Below, piece by piece: positions 1 through 7,780 of a stretch of DNA of 22,267 nt. Positions within the stretch are counted from its first letter, which is position 1. Each line of letters begins with the position of its first letter. The notes under the pieces are model-generated. The model was given only the letters and a program-made list of their open reading frames with translations, made no database searches and was not told the DNA's origin. The position numbers and the translations under genes were made by a program. The stretch is from CAYVTV01 sp964454295 (GTDB lineage Bacteria; Bacteroidota; Bacteroidia; Bacteroidales; GCA-2748055), in the NCBI GenBank assembly GCA_964454295.1, contig CAYVTV010000030.1, positions 1-22,267 on the forward strand. Reading direction: 5' to 3'.

Positions 1-511
1 TCTTTTCAATCCCTGCATTGTTTAATCCTTCATACGCCAATCCTCCGGTTAGGGATCCGTCACCTATTACTGCTACAACCTGTCGTTTTTCACCAAGATG
101 CTGAAGCGCAAGGTCAATACCCAACGCAGCAGAAATAGATGTGGAAGCATGACCTGTACCAAAAGCATCATATTCACTCTCACTGATTTTTGGGAAACCA
201 CTTATCCCTCCCCATTTTCTGTTTGTAGGAAAAACATCCCTCCTGCCAGTGAGTATTTTATGTGCATATGCCTGATGCCCGACATCCCATACTATTTTGT
301 CATGCGGTGTATTAAAAACATAATGCAATGCTACAGTCAGTTCAACTACACCAAGGCTTGCACCAAAATGGCCCGGATTTGAAGAAACCTCATCGATAAT
401 AAACTTTCTTAATTCCCCGCTTAATAATAATAAATCCTCAACCTTAAGCTTTTTGAGGTCAGCAGGACTATTTATGCTTGTAAGAAGTGGAAAGTTTGAT
501 TCCTGATTCAT
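1..511 (-). CDS. dxs: 1-deoxy-D-xylulose-5-phosphate synthase, N-terminal part (runs off the left edge)
   Basis: DXS condenses pyruvate and glyceraldehyde 3-phosphate, using thiamine diphosphate, in the first step of the MEP isoprenoid pathway; it is cytosolic. The minus-strand frame is open from an ATG at 511 to the edge, about 170 of the usual 620-640 residues. Reading it by hand gives an N-terminus starting MNQESNFPLLTSINSPADLK. Family motifs follow: NPGHFGASLGVVELTVALHY (substrate/ThDP histidine region), WDVGHQAYAHKILTGR, FGTGHASTSISAALG, and the ThDP/Mg motif VIGDGSLTGG followed by LNNAG. No frame break is visible in the part present. It diverges from glyQS across a 620-bp repeat-rich spacer, and a TATCTTTG box lies 28 bp upstream of the start. 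The identification is secure; the C-terminal two thirds are outside the window. Confidence 0.95.
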   Translation of the reverse strand, partial: MNQESNFPLLTSINSPADLKKLKVEDLLLLSGELRKFIIDEVSSNPGHFGASLGVVELTVALHYVFNTPHDKIVWDVGHQAYAHKILTGRRDVFPTNRKWGGISGFPKISESEYDAFGTGHASTSISAALGIDLALQHLGEKRQVVAVIGDGSLTGGLAYEGLNNAGIEK

Positions 512-538
512 ACTTTTACCCGCAATAAAAATACTGCA

Positions 539-546
539 CAAAGATA
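539..546 (-). promoter_or_regulatory. candidate Bacteroidota -7 box for dxs
   Basis: On the minus strand the sequence reads TATCTTTG, an exact match to the Bacteroidota -7 consensus TAnnTTTG, ending 28 bp before the dxs ATG. I see no clear TTTG/TTG -33 element at the expected distance, so this is half a promoter. It is inferred from motif and position only. Confidence 0.4.
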
Positions 547-727
547 ATTAATTCTTTATCACCCTTAAAGTTATTTGCAACTATCGTATTGAAAAAAACT
601 TACAGATTTTTTGTTAATACTATAATTAATTACTTTTTCCTGAATCAATTTTATTTATTCCGCCTCAATAAAATAATTTCCTAAGAATTGTTTCTATTGT
701 TCGGCGGATTAACGTTGCGTCATTTTT

Positions 728-850
728 CCAGGGGTAATTACCCCTGGCTATTTTATTGAAACCCCGGGGTTATTCATTTGCACTCATTTACTCAATTTCT
801 CAACCAGGACATACAGCCGTGCGTCCCTACAACACCACCCAACCACTCAA
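728..850. repeat. composite intergenic repeat, copy 1 (palindromes plus 8-bp units)
   Basis: This non-coding block contains, in order: a perfect 20-bp palindrome CCAGGGGTAATTACCCCTGG (728-747), whose right arm begins the shared block CCCCTGGCTATT (741-752); a perfect 12-bp palindrome AACCCCGGGGTT (760-771); the block CAGCCGTGCGTC preceded by GGAC (807-825) and followed by CCTAC; and two 8-bp units CCACCCAA and CCACTCAA (835-850). The same blocks recur in the same order at 11954-12055, between unrelated genes. In this copy the GGAC..GCGTC hairpin is imperfect. No reading frame of interest crosses it. It could be a mobile palindromic (REP-like) element, but the function is unknown. Confidence 0.7.
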
Positions 851-858
851 TTATATCC

Positions 859-945
859 GATCCCGTAATCCCATGATCCCTTACTAACCTGATCCCCCAC
901 TTGATCCCGTGATCCCTTCATCTCCTTTATCCCGTAATCCCATCC
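859..945. repeat. degenerate GATCCC short-repeat tract
   Basis: GATCCC occurs at 859, 875, 891, 903 and 911. Further ATCCC variants (for example ATCCCGTAATCCC near 930) fill the rest of the tract. Spacing varies between 8 and 16 bp, so this is a degenerate microsatellite-like tract rather than a regular array. It lies between the composite repeat and the 8-bp array and has no sign of coding. Confidence 0.6.
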
Positions 946-947
946 GC

Positions 948-963
948 ATAGCATGCATGCTAT
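948..963. repeat. perfect 16-bp palindrome
   Basis: ATAGCATGCATGCTAT is its own reverse complement over 16 bp. It sits exactly between the GATCCC tract and the 8-bp array. It could be a protein-binding dyad, a cruciform, or part of a degenerate mobile palindrome; the sequence does not decide which. Confidence 0.65.
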
Positions 964-967
964 AAGG

Positions 968-1043
968 CTACGTAACCACGTATCCACGTAACCACTCAAC
1001 CACTTATCCACGTATCCACGTATCCACTTATCCACTCAACCAC
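968..1043. repeat. 8-bp tandem repeat array (CCACGTAT / CCACTCAA / CCACTTAT)
   Basis: About nine and a half consecutive 8-bp units run without interruption: CTACGTAA, CCACGTAT, CCACGTAA, CCACTCAA, CCACTTAT, CCACGTAT, CCACGTAT, CCACTTAT, CCACTCAA, CCAC. Because 24 nt equals three units, the minus strand reads as an octapeptide periodicity (VDKWLSGY-like), giving a spurious 62-codon frame over 847-1035. The invariant CCAC core with variable 3' half suggests slippage plus drift. The array ends 92 bp before the glyQS start. Related units recur at 12016-12055. Confidence 0.8.
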
Positions 1044-1090
1044 ACCAAAACCTTTTCCCCTCCGCTATATGAAAACCAAAGTTTTTAATT

Positions 1091-1098
1091 TATTTTTG
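1091..1098 (+). promoter_or_regulatory. candidate Bacteroidota -7 box for glyQS
   Basis: TATTTTTG matches TAnnTTTG and ends 37 bp before the glyQS ATG, a plausible distance for a short leader. No convincing -33 TTTG is visible upstream, where the 8-bp repeat array begins. AT-rich sequence makes chance matches likely. Confidence 0.35.
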
Positions 1099-1135
1099 TG
1101 CCTTCTGAATTTTCATAAACTGATAATATTTATCC

Positions 1136-2689
1136 ATGAACCAGGAAGAAATTTTTAAAAAACTCATCGCACATTGTAAAGAATATGGTTTTGTTTTTCA
1201 ATCCAGTGAAATCTATGACGGACTGTCGGCTGTGTATGACTATGGTCAATACGGGGTTGAATTAAAAAATAATATTAAAAAATACTGGTGGGATTCCATG
1301 ACATTGTTGCATGAAAATATCGTTGGGATTGACTCTGCAATATTTATGCACCCCACTGTCTGGAAAGCATCAGGACATGTTGATGCTTTCAATGACCCTC
1401 TTATTGACAATAAGGATTCAAAAAAAAGATACAGGGCTGATGTGTTGATTGAAGAAGAACTTAAAAAACTTAACACTAAAGCAGAGAGAGAAGTTGAAAA
1501 AGCTTTCAAACGCTTCGGGGATAAATTCAATGAAGAATTATTCCGTCAGACAAATCCCAGGATCATTGAAATTACTGAAAAAATTAATCTTCTTCATTCC
1601 CGCTATATTAATGCGTTAAATGACAATAATCTGAAAGAATTAAAGCAGATCATTCTGGATTTTGAAATTGTTTGTCCGGTGTCAGGGACCAGAAACTGGA
1701 CTGATGTAAGACAATTTAACCTGATGTTTTCCACTGAGATGGGATCCACCTCAGATGGGGCATTTAAAGTATATCTGCGTCCTGAAACAGCACAGGGTAT
1801 TTTTGTAAACTATTTAAATGTTCAGAAATCCGGAAGGATGAAGATCCCATTTGGGATTGCTCAGATCGGGAAGGCATTCCGCAATGAAATTGTTGCCCGT
1901 CAGTTTATTTTCAGAATGCGGGAATTCGAACAGATGGAAATGCAATACTTCGTGAAACCGGGGGAGGAACTGGAATGGTTCCGCATATGGAAGGAAACCA
2001 GAATGAAATGGCACAAAGCGCTGGGTTTTGGTGAAGACTGTTATCGTTTTCATGATCACGATAAGCCTGCCCACTATGCAAATGCAGCAACCGATATAGA
2101 ATACCGTTTCCCGTTTGGATTTAAGGAAGTAGAGGGTATCCATTCACGAACAGATTACGATCTTGGAAGCCATGAAAAATACTCCGGGAAGAAACTTCGT
2201 TACTATGACCCTGAAACCGGGGAATCATATATTCCTTATGTCATTGAAACTTCAATTGGTCTTGACAGAATGTTCCTCCAGATCATTTCTGCTTCCTATT
2301 GTGAGGAAGACCTTTCTAAGGAGGAAGGAATAAAAGACATGAGAGTGGTAATGAAAATTCCTCCCGCATTGGCTCCTGTGCAAATTGCAGTACTCCCGCT
2401 GGTTAAAAAAGACGGCCTGCCTGAAATTGCCAGAGAAATAATCGATAAACTCAAATTTGAGTTTTATTGTCAGTATGATGAAAAAGATTCTATCGGGAGA
2501 AGATACAGAAGACAGGATGCCATAGGCACCCCTTTTTGTATTACTATTGATCACCAGACATTAAAAGACAAAACGGTTACCATAAGATACAGGGACAGCA
2601 TGCTACAGGAACGCATTCTTATTGATAATCTGAATGCCATTGTTGCTGATAAGTTGAGTTTTAGAAAACTGTATGAAAAATTAATCTAA
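1136..2689 (+). CDS. glyQS: glycine--tRNA ligase (class II, single-chain alpha2 type)
   Basis: The enzyme charges tRNA-Gly with glycine in the cytosol. The 517 residues fit the single-chain dimeric GlyRS (eukaryote/archaeal-like type), not the two-subunit GlyQ/GlyS enzyme. The N-terminal part carries the motif 1 region PTVWKASGHVDAFNDPL (about 73-89). The catalytic core shows FSTEMGSTSDGAFKVYLRPE and ETAQGIFVNY near 200-225, motif 2 as FRNEIVARQFIFRMREFEQM (about 247-266) and motif 3 as IETSIGLDRMF (about 369). The C-terminal anticodon-binding domain starts at APVQIAVLPL and includes GRRYRRQDAIGTPFCITID. The start is the first ATG, with the usual N-terminus, and length is normal for the family. 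The next gene begins 25 bp after the stop, so the two are probably co-transcribed. Identification is secure; some databases call this gene glyS. Confidence 0.97.
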   Translation: MNQEEIFKKLIAHCKEYGFVFQSSEIYDGLSAVYDYGQYGVELKNNIKKYWWDSMTLLHENIVGIDSAIFMHPTVWKASGHVDAFNDPLIDNKDSKKRYRADVLIEEELKKLNTKAEREVEKAFKRFGDKFNEELFRQTNPRIIEITEKINLLHSRYINALNDNNLKELKQIILDFEIVCPVSGTRNWTDVRQFNLMFSTEMGSTSDGAFKVYLRPETAQGIFVNYLNVQKSGRMKIPFGIAQIGKAFRNEIVARQFIFRMREFEQMEMQYFVKPGEELEWFRIWKETRMKWHKALGFGEDCYRFHDHDKPAHYANAATDIEYRFPFGFKEVEGIHSRTDYDLGSHEKYSGKKLRYYDPETGESYIPYVIETSIGLDRMFLQIISASYCEEDLSKEEGIKDMRVVMKIPPALAPVQIAVLPLVKKDGLPEIAREIIDKLKFEFYCQYDEKDSIGRRYRRQDAIGTPFCITIDHQTLKDKTVTIRYRDSMLQERILIDNLNAIVADKLSFRKLYEKLI

Positions 2690-2714
2690 GGGCATTTCTA
2701 AAAACATAAAATAT

Positions 2715-5162
2715 ATGAAAAAAATCCTGCAATTAATAATTCCTGATCTGCTGGCTATTATTGCTTTTGTGATAATATCCTGCGTTTATTTCAGTCCTGT
2801 CATCGAAGGTAAAGTATTGCCGCAGAGCGACATGATCCAGGTGCGCGGTATGATAAAAGAGATCAACGATTACCACGAAGCAACAGGTAAGCATTCCTTA
2901 TGGACTAATTCAATGTTTGGAGGTATGCCTACATACCAGATAAAGGGTCTTGACGTGTTTAATTTATTTGCTAAACTTCAGTGGGTTGGACGTGTATTCC
3001 TGCCATATTTTACTATAGGTGTGCTGTTTGTTTATCTTGCCGGCTTTTATTTTCTTCTCCGTATATTACATATCAGGCATCTGTTATCATTTGCAGGAGC
3101 AATTGCCTTTGCATTCATATCATATAACCTGATCATTATTTATGCAGGTCATATTTCCAAAGCTTATGCTATAGGATATATAGCTCCTGCAATAGCAGGA
3201 ATTATCCTTCTTTACAGAGGAAAATTCATATCGGGGGGAATAATATCACTGGTAAGTATCGGAATTCAGATTTCCTGTAATCATTATCAGATAACCTACT
3301 ACATGTTTCTCACCATTGGATTATTTATCCTTTTTAAAGCCATAGAATCATTTAAACAAAAACAACTCAGAAATTTTTTTATTGCCTCATTCATTTTTGC
3401 ATGCTCCGTTATTATATCTCTTTTTCCTAACATTGCTATATTCTGGATGACTTATGAATACGGAAAATTTACTACAAGAAGTCCATCAGAATTAACTGAT
3501 AATAAAACGGACAAAACAACAGGACTGGATAAAAGTTATATTTTAAATGACTACAGTTATGGCATAGCTGAAACCATGAATCTTCTGATACCCAATTTCA
3601 TGGGCGGGCCATCCGCTTCTCCTCTTCCTTCCGAGGGAAAAGTATCCAGCCTATTAAAAAGAAGCGGATATCCGGAACATGAAATACAAAATATTATCTC
3701 ACGAATGCCCACATATCACGGCCCCCAACGATTTACAGTAGGCCCTGTTTACATTGGTGCAGTTAGCATATTTTTATTCGTCATGGCCCTTTTTCTGCTG
3801 AAAGGGACTATAAAGTACTGGCTCGTAACTGCCTTTACTTTTTCAATAATGCTGGCATGGGGTAAACATTTTCTTTTATTATCAGAATTTTTCATAAATT
3901 ATGTTCCGGCATACGACAAATTCAGAACGGTATCAATGATCCTGGTCATTACCAGTTTTGTCATTCCTTTTGGCGCCATTCTGGGCCTGAAAAAAATCCT
4001 TAATCCCGAATATCCTTTAAGGAATGCTTTTAAATCCCTGAAATATGGATATTTTATTACAGGAGGGATCTGCCTTTTCTTCGGGTTAATAGGATATAAT
4101 ATGTTGAATTATTCATCTTCCGGAGATATTAATATGCCGGCTCAGATATTGGATGCACTGAAAGCCGACAGGGCTTCCTTACTCCGTGCAGATGCTTTCA
4201 GATCACTGGGTCTGATTACAGCAGGTGCTGTACTTATTTATTCTGTCCTGAAAAAGAAGCTGTCTGAAAAATATTTTCTCATTGCCATATCAGTACTGTT
4301 TTTTATCGATCTCTGGCCTGTCGGAAAAAGATATCTTAATAACTCCCATTTTGTAAGTAAAAAAGCTGACAGGGAAATAATATCTCCCTCAGCTGCCGAC
4401 CTTCAGATACTTCAGGATACCACATATTACAGGGTGCTGAACTTAAGTCTCGATCCTTTTAATGATGCGTCCACTTCATACTTCCATAAATCAATAGGCG
4501 GATATCATGGGGCAAAATTAAGAAGGTATCAGGAGATTATTGAAAAACATATATCCCGATCCAATTTGGCAGTAATTAATATGTTGAATACTAAATATAT
4601 AATTCAACCTTCAGATGACCGAAAGTCGAGAACCGTGATTAATAATCCGGATGCATTAGGAAATGCATGGTTTGTTGACAGCTTATTATGGGTTAATTCA
4701 GCAGATGAAGAAATCGAAGGATTAAACCATATCAACCCCATGATAACTGCAATAATTAACAAAAAGTCCGGCAACAATATAAATGAAAGTATTATATTTC
4801 CCCCTGATTCTGCCGATCATATCACACTTTTGTCCTATGCTCCTGATGAACTGATCTATATGGCAAGTACCGGAGGTAACCGGTTTGCTGTTTTTTCTGA
4901 AATATATTACCCCAAAGGCTGGAAAGCATTCATTAACGATATACCTGCAGAACATGTGCAGGTTAATTATATTTTACGGGGAATGGTTATTCCTGAAGGA
5001 AATCATGTCATAAGATTTATATTCCAGCCTGATTCATTTTTTATAACAAAGAAAATCGCCGGAATATCTTCCGTTCTTATTTTACTTCTTATTTTTGGGG
5101 GTGTTTATCAGGAGATAAAATCCCGATATAAAACTGTCGACAATGATTTAAATGCGGATTAG
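2715..5162 (+). CDS. YfhO-family polytopic membrane protein
   Basis: This 815-residue protein resembles the YfhO family, large membrane proteins with a GT-C-like glycosyltransferase architecture. In Bacillus/Listeria-type bacteria YfhO is linked to glycosylation of cell-envelope polymers; its Bacteroidota role is not established. The sequence shows a first membrane segment near 7-30 and a family-like first extracytoplasmic loop (FSPVIEGKVLPQSDMIQ, then SLWTNSMFGGMPTYQIKG, about 27-77) with the acidic residue of QSD. A block of hydrophobic helices follows between about 92 and 245, then more between about 340 and 540. A soluble domain covers about 545-780, including YYPKGWKAFINDIPAEHVQV typical of the family's C-terminal region. 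A last helix lies near 781-800 before a short charged tail. It follows glyQS by 25 bp and converges on a glycosyltransferase gene 12 bp away, so a glycan role is plausible but inferred. No truncation is seen. Confidence 0.88.
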   Translation: MKKILQLIIPDLLAIIAFVIISCVYFSPVIEGKVLPQSDMIQVRGMIKEINDYHEATGKHSLWTNSMFGGMPTYQIKGLDVFNLFAKLQWVGRVFLPYFTIGVLFVYLAGFYFLLRILHIRHLLSFAGAIAFAFISYNLIIIYAGHISKAYAIGYIAPAIAGIILLYRGKFISGGIISLVSIGIQISCNHYQITYYMFLTIGLFILFKAIESFKQKQLRNFFIASFIFACSVIISLFPNIAIFWMTYEYGKFTTRSPSELTDNKTDKTTGLDKSYILNDYSYGIAETMNLLIPNFMGGPSASPLPSEGKVSSLLKRSGYPEHEIQNIISRMPTYHGPQRFTVGPVYIGAVSIFLFVMALFLLKGTIKYWLVTAFTFSIMLAWGKHFLLLSEFFINYVPAYDKFRTVSMILVITSFVIPFGAILGLKKILNPEYPLRNAFKSLKYGYFITGGICLFFGLIGYNMLNYSSSGDINMPAQILDALKADRASLLRADAFRSLGLITAGAVLIYSVLKKKLSEKYFLIAISVLFFIDLWPVGKRYLNNSHFVSKKADREIISPSAADLQILQDTTYYRVLNLSLDPFNDASTSYFHKSIGGYHGAKLRRYQEIIEKHISRSNLAVINMLNTKYIIQPSDDRKSRTVINNPDALGNAWFVDSLLWVNSADEEIEGLNHINPMITAIINKKSGNNINESIIFPPDSADHITLLSYAPDELIYMASTGGNRFAVFSEIYYPKGWKAFINDIPAEHVQVNYILRGMVIPEGNHVIRFIFQPDSFFITKKIAGISSVLILLLIFGGVYQEIKSRYKTVDNDLNAD

Positions 5163-5174
5163 AATATAATGATC

Positions 5175-5924
5175 TCAGAATCGGCTGTGTTTTAAAAAAT
5201 AAATAACAAACCTTCCGGCAATAATAAAGTGTTGAAAAAAAGCAGGGAAAAACCCAAATTCTTTGATCATTATAATAAACCTCTCCTTTAATGCACGGAT
5301 AATGTTGGATTTGTTCATGCCTCCATCCATAAAACGAGAGATAACAGTACCCGTATTAACAATACCCTCAGCACTCTTTAAACTCTGCAAAACCCATAAA
5401 TAATCAGATGCTATCCTGTATCTTGTATCAAAAAAAGGAGTAATACTTCTTCTTACAATAACAGACTGATGGCAAACCACCATCCCGTTTTTCATCTCTC
5501 TCCATTTAAGCTTTTCCGGAGCCTTAAGCCTTCGCAGGCCAATCTCCTTTCCCTGCTGATCAACTATCATTGTTTCACCATAATATATATCTGCCTCTGT
5601 TGCCGATGATGTGAAAATTAAGCTTAATACTTCATCATTATAAAGCATGTCGCCGGCATTCAAAAACATAACATATTCTCCGGTTGCCATTTTTAAGCCT
5701 TTATTCATCGCATAGTACAATCCTTCATCTATTTCGCTTATCCATTTACTGACCAAAGATTCATATTTCTTAATAATATCAATTGTGCCATCTGATGACC
5801 CTGCATCAATAATAATAAATTCAATGTTTTTATATTTTTGATCCTGTACACTGCGGATAGTGCTCTCAAGATATTTAACAGCATTGAAAACTACTGTGAT
5901 TATTGTGATTTTGGGATATGTCAT
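5175..5924 (-). CDS. family 2 glycosyltransferase (GT-A fold, WcaE/WcaA-like)
   Basis: It probably transfers a sugar from a nucleotide-sugar donor to a growing surface glycan on the cytoplasmic face of the inner membrane. From the chosen ATG at 5924 it has 249 residues. The GT2 nucleotide-binding start ITIITVVFNAVKYLESTIRS (about 7-26) is followed by IIIDAGSSDGT (37-47), the DEGLYYAMNKGL signature (66-77) common in colanic-acid-type GT2 enzymes, and FLNAGD (87-92) in place of the DxD metal site. The C-terminus is basic and hydrophobic. An upstream in-frame ATG at 6005 would add 27 residues unlike the family, so the internal start, immediately before TYPKITIITV, is preferred. It lies 12 bp from the convergent yfhO-like gene. 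It is separated from the other polysaccharide genes by a plus-strand secreted-protein gene. The specific sugar cannot be read from sequence. Confidence 0.9.
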   Translation of the reverse strand: MTYPKITIITVVFNAVKYLESTIRSVQDQKYKNIEFIIIDAGSSDGTIDIIKKYESLVSKWISEIDEGLYYAMNKGLKMATGEYVMFLNAGDMLYNDEVLSLIFTSSATEADIYYGETMIVDQQGKEIGLRRLKAPEKLKWREMKNGMVVCHQSVIVRRSITPFFDTRYRIASDYLWVLQSLKSAEGIVNTGTVISRFMDGGMNKSNIIRALKERFIIMIKEFGFFPAFFQHFIIAGRFVIYFLKHSRF

Positions 5925-6152
5925 ATTATTGTATGAATTGATAAAACATATTCTCCTTTGTGTACCCGTTTGAACATAGCAGTAAGATGGTTCAATGAGA
6001 AACAATATGCATAAACCCTCCTTGTTTACCGATGGACAGGCATCAGAAAATTAAGCCTGGAAAATACTCCTAAGAATAGTCTTATAAACATTATCAACTG
6101 AACAAGATCAAAAATAATCAAAATTTATTACTTAAATCTAATCTAAATATTA

Positions 6153-6160
6153 TAAATTTG
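6153..6160 (+). promoter_or_regulatory. candidate Bacteroidota -7 box for the CBM96-like gene
   Basis: TAAATTTG fits TAnnTTTG and ends 85 bp before the ATG at 6246. No -33 partner is evident. On the other strand of the same 240-bp divergent spacer, TACCTTTG (6199-6206) and TATTTTTG (6109-6116) also match and could drive the divergent glycosyltransferase. The region is very AT-rich, so all three are weak calls. Confidence 0.3.
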
Positions 6161-6245
6161 ATTTTATGCAATTGCTAAATTATCTGTTTCAGTACTATCA
6201 AAGGTAATATTAATTATTTACATATTCTTTTTAATATCCAATACA

Positions 6246-7229
6246 ATGAAAGCAAAAATTATTGCCCTTTTTCTATTCATACTTGTATTTCCCAGTTTAT
6301 ATTCTCAAATTACATTAGTTCTTCAGAATGATTCCACATCTGGTATGGATACAGATATTAATTACTATTACCCGGATAAGAACTGGGGAGATCTTCATCG
6401 ATTCCGAACCGAAGCCTGGACTTATTTTGGTGATCTTTCCATCATGAGATGCTTAATATATTTTGATTTAAGTTCCATCCCGATAAATTCACATATTGCT
6501 TCAGCAGTACTGTCATTATATCACGATAATGATTTGGAACATTCAACATTATCAGGTTCAAATGCGTGCTGGCTTCAAAGAGTTACCTCCCCCTGGGATG
6601 AATATTCAGCCTCGTGGAACAGTCAACCTTCAACCACAACTGTAAATCAAGTGGCTATTGAAGCATCTGAAACAACAGATCAGGATTATCCTCATATTGA
6701 TGTTACAAATTTAATTCAAGATATGGTAGATATTCCAGATAGCAGTTATGGTTTCCTCTTAAAATTGCAAACTGAAGAAATATACAGAAGATTATCCTTT
6801 GCTTCAAGAGAAAATATTGATCCTGCTAAACGCCCTAAACTTACAATAGATTATTATGATTGTATAGCTACCTTTTATGACACAATAAGAGTTACAATAT
6901 CAGACACCCTGAAAATCACTGTAACTGATACTCTTATTATTAATGTCACCTTAACGGATATCGATCTTAATGACGTTTATAGTAAAATTAAAATATATCC
7001 AAACCCAACCCATGATATAGTTTTTATAGATGTAAGTGATCATGCCAACTTAACTAACTATAAAATAAAAATTATTAACACCTTATCAGAAACAATCTTT
7101 ATCTCTGCTATTGATCAACAAATTTTTGAAATAAGCATTAATCAATTTGGAGCAAAGGGCTTATATTTTATTCAATTATTTGATGAAAGTGACAATATTC
7201 TGGATATTCGAAAGATAATATTACAATGA
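6246..7229 (+). CDS. secreted DNRLRE/CBM96-like protein with type IX (type A) sorting domain
   Basis: This 327-residue protein begins with a clear signal peptide (MKAKIIALFLFILVFPSLYS, cleavage after about residue 20). Residues about 22-205 look like a DNRLRE (CBM96-type) beta-sandwich: a YYPDKNWGDL segment, then RCLIYFDLSSIPINSHIASA, and near the end DVTNLIQDMV and KRPKLTIDYY. CBM96 members bind acidic polysaccharides in characterised cases; the ligand here is unknown. A threonine/isoleucine-rich linker with repeated DTL motifs (about 208-240) leads to a C-terminal sorting domain beginning KIYPNPTHDIVFIDVS (about 247) and ending in IRKIILQ, typical of type A cargo that is attached or released after T9SS export. 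It has no catalytic domain, so it is probably a surface glycan-binding or structural protein. It is transcribed against the flanking polysaccharide genes. Confidence 0.85.
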   Translation: MKAKIIALFLFILVFPSLYSQITLVLQNDSTSGMDTDINYYYPDKNWGDLHRFRTEAWTYFGDLSIMRCLIYFDLSSIPINSHIASAVLSLYHDNDLEHSTLSGSNACWLQRVTSPWDEYSASWNSQPSTTTVNQVAIEASETTDQDYPHIDVTNLIQDMVDIPDSSYGFLLKLQTEEIYRRLSFASRENIDPAKRPKLTIDYYDCIATFYDTIRVTISDTLKITVTDTLIINVTLTDIDLNDVYSKIKIYPNPTHDIVFIDVSDHANLTNYKIKIINTLSETIFISAIDQQIFEISINQFGAKGLYFIQLFDESDNILDIRKIILQ

Positions 7230-7248
7230 TATAATCGACGGATTATAT
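7229..7248. terminator. AT-rich hairpin between convergent genes
   Basis: The inverted repeat ATATAATC-GACG-GATTATAT (8-bp stem, 4-nt loop) overlaps the TGA of the plus-strand gene and the stop of the convergent methyltransferase gene. It is followed on the plus strand by TCTTTC. The stem is weak (mostly A-T) and the T-run is poor, so terminator activity is uncertain. Confidence 0.35.
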
Positions 7249-7767
7249 TCTTTCACAATATACTATATAATATTGAGGTACTATAAGCCTTAATATGGGT
7301 CGAATTCCTAACTTTCTTAATGGTGTAGTCCATTTCTCCGAATCAATAATTTTCCAACCGGTTTTTTTTAATAAAAAATCGAACTGCCGGCTTTCAAATT
7401 CATGAAAATGCTTGTCACGATCATCATCCTCATTCCAGTGAGCCTTAACAAAAAACATATTTAAGGGTACCGAAGCAATTAATTTGTCTGCCTTGATTTC
7501 TTTTAAGATATTATATGGAGCAAGAAGGTGCTCAAACACTTCAAATGATGTTACAACCTCGATAGTCTTATCATGCACGGATTGAAAATCCTTATCAAGA
7601 TCTTCTCCCTGAGTGTTTTTTACATCAAAACCTTCAGAGATCAAAATCTCAGATAAAGGATTTTTAACACCTAAATCAAGTATTCTGGCCGGAGGGGATA
7701 TATGCTTATTTACAAAATCCAGGGTTTTCATATATCGCCATCTAAGTAATCCCTGTTGCTTATTCAT
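7243..7767 (-). CDS. class I SAM-dependent methyltransferase-like protein
   Basis: The 174-residue protein has a short class I methyltransferase fold. Motif I is ARILDLGVKNPLSE (27-40), a degenerate glycine loop lacking the usual GxGxG. The acidic strand-2 region follows at about 45-60 (GFDVKNTQGEDLD), and the motif IV/post region is TSFEVFEHLLAPYNILKEI (73-91), resembling the EVFEHL signature of Methyltransf_11-type enzymes. HFHEFESRQFDFLLKKTGW (120-138) is a common segment of glycan-associated methyltransferases. The loop departs from consensus, so activity is not assured. It starts 13 bp after the wecB-like stop, so it is probably the last gene of that operon. There it may methylate a sugar or lipid-linked intermediate. 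The substrate is not readable. Confidence 0.78.
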   Translation of the reverse strand: MNKQQGLLRWRYMKTLDFVNKHISPPARILDLGVKNPLSEILISEGFDVKNTQGEDLDKDFQSVHDKTIEVVTSFEVFEHLLAPYNILKEIKADKLIASVPLNMFFVKAHWNEDDDRDKHFHEFESRQFDFLLKKTGWKIIDSEKWTTPLRKLGIRPILRLIVPQYYIVYCERI

Positions 7768-7780
7768 GCTTTACTTATTT

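Larger units (their letters stand above)
512..1135. other. dxs-glyQS intergenic region without a gene
   Basis: This 624-bp spacer separates two divergent genes. Its left part (512-710) is AT-rich and holds the candidate dxs -7 box. Its middle (728-1043) consists almost entirely of palindromes and short tandem repeats, and its right end carries a candidate glyQS -7 box. The only sizeable open frame (minus strand, 847-1035) is made of translated repeats and is not regarded as a gene. Confidence 0.75.

Noticed and set aside
98..382. Plus-strand open frame opposite dxs
   Set aside because: It lies wholly antisense to clear DXS motifs and its product has no recognisable pattern.
847..1035. 62-codon minus-strand open frame with VDKW-type octapeptide periodicity
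   Set aside because: It is a translation of the 8-bp and GATCCC short repeats. It has no ribosome-binding context or family-like sequence, and the repeats themselves explain the open frame.
968..1043. CRISPR array
   Set aside because: Units are 8 bp with no spacers and no cas genes are near; it is a simple tandem array.
5925..6005. Upstream 27-residue extension of the family 2 glycosyltransferase
   Set aside because: The added residues do not resemble GT2 N-termini, and the internal ATG gives a standard start right before the first beta-strand.
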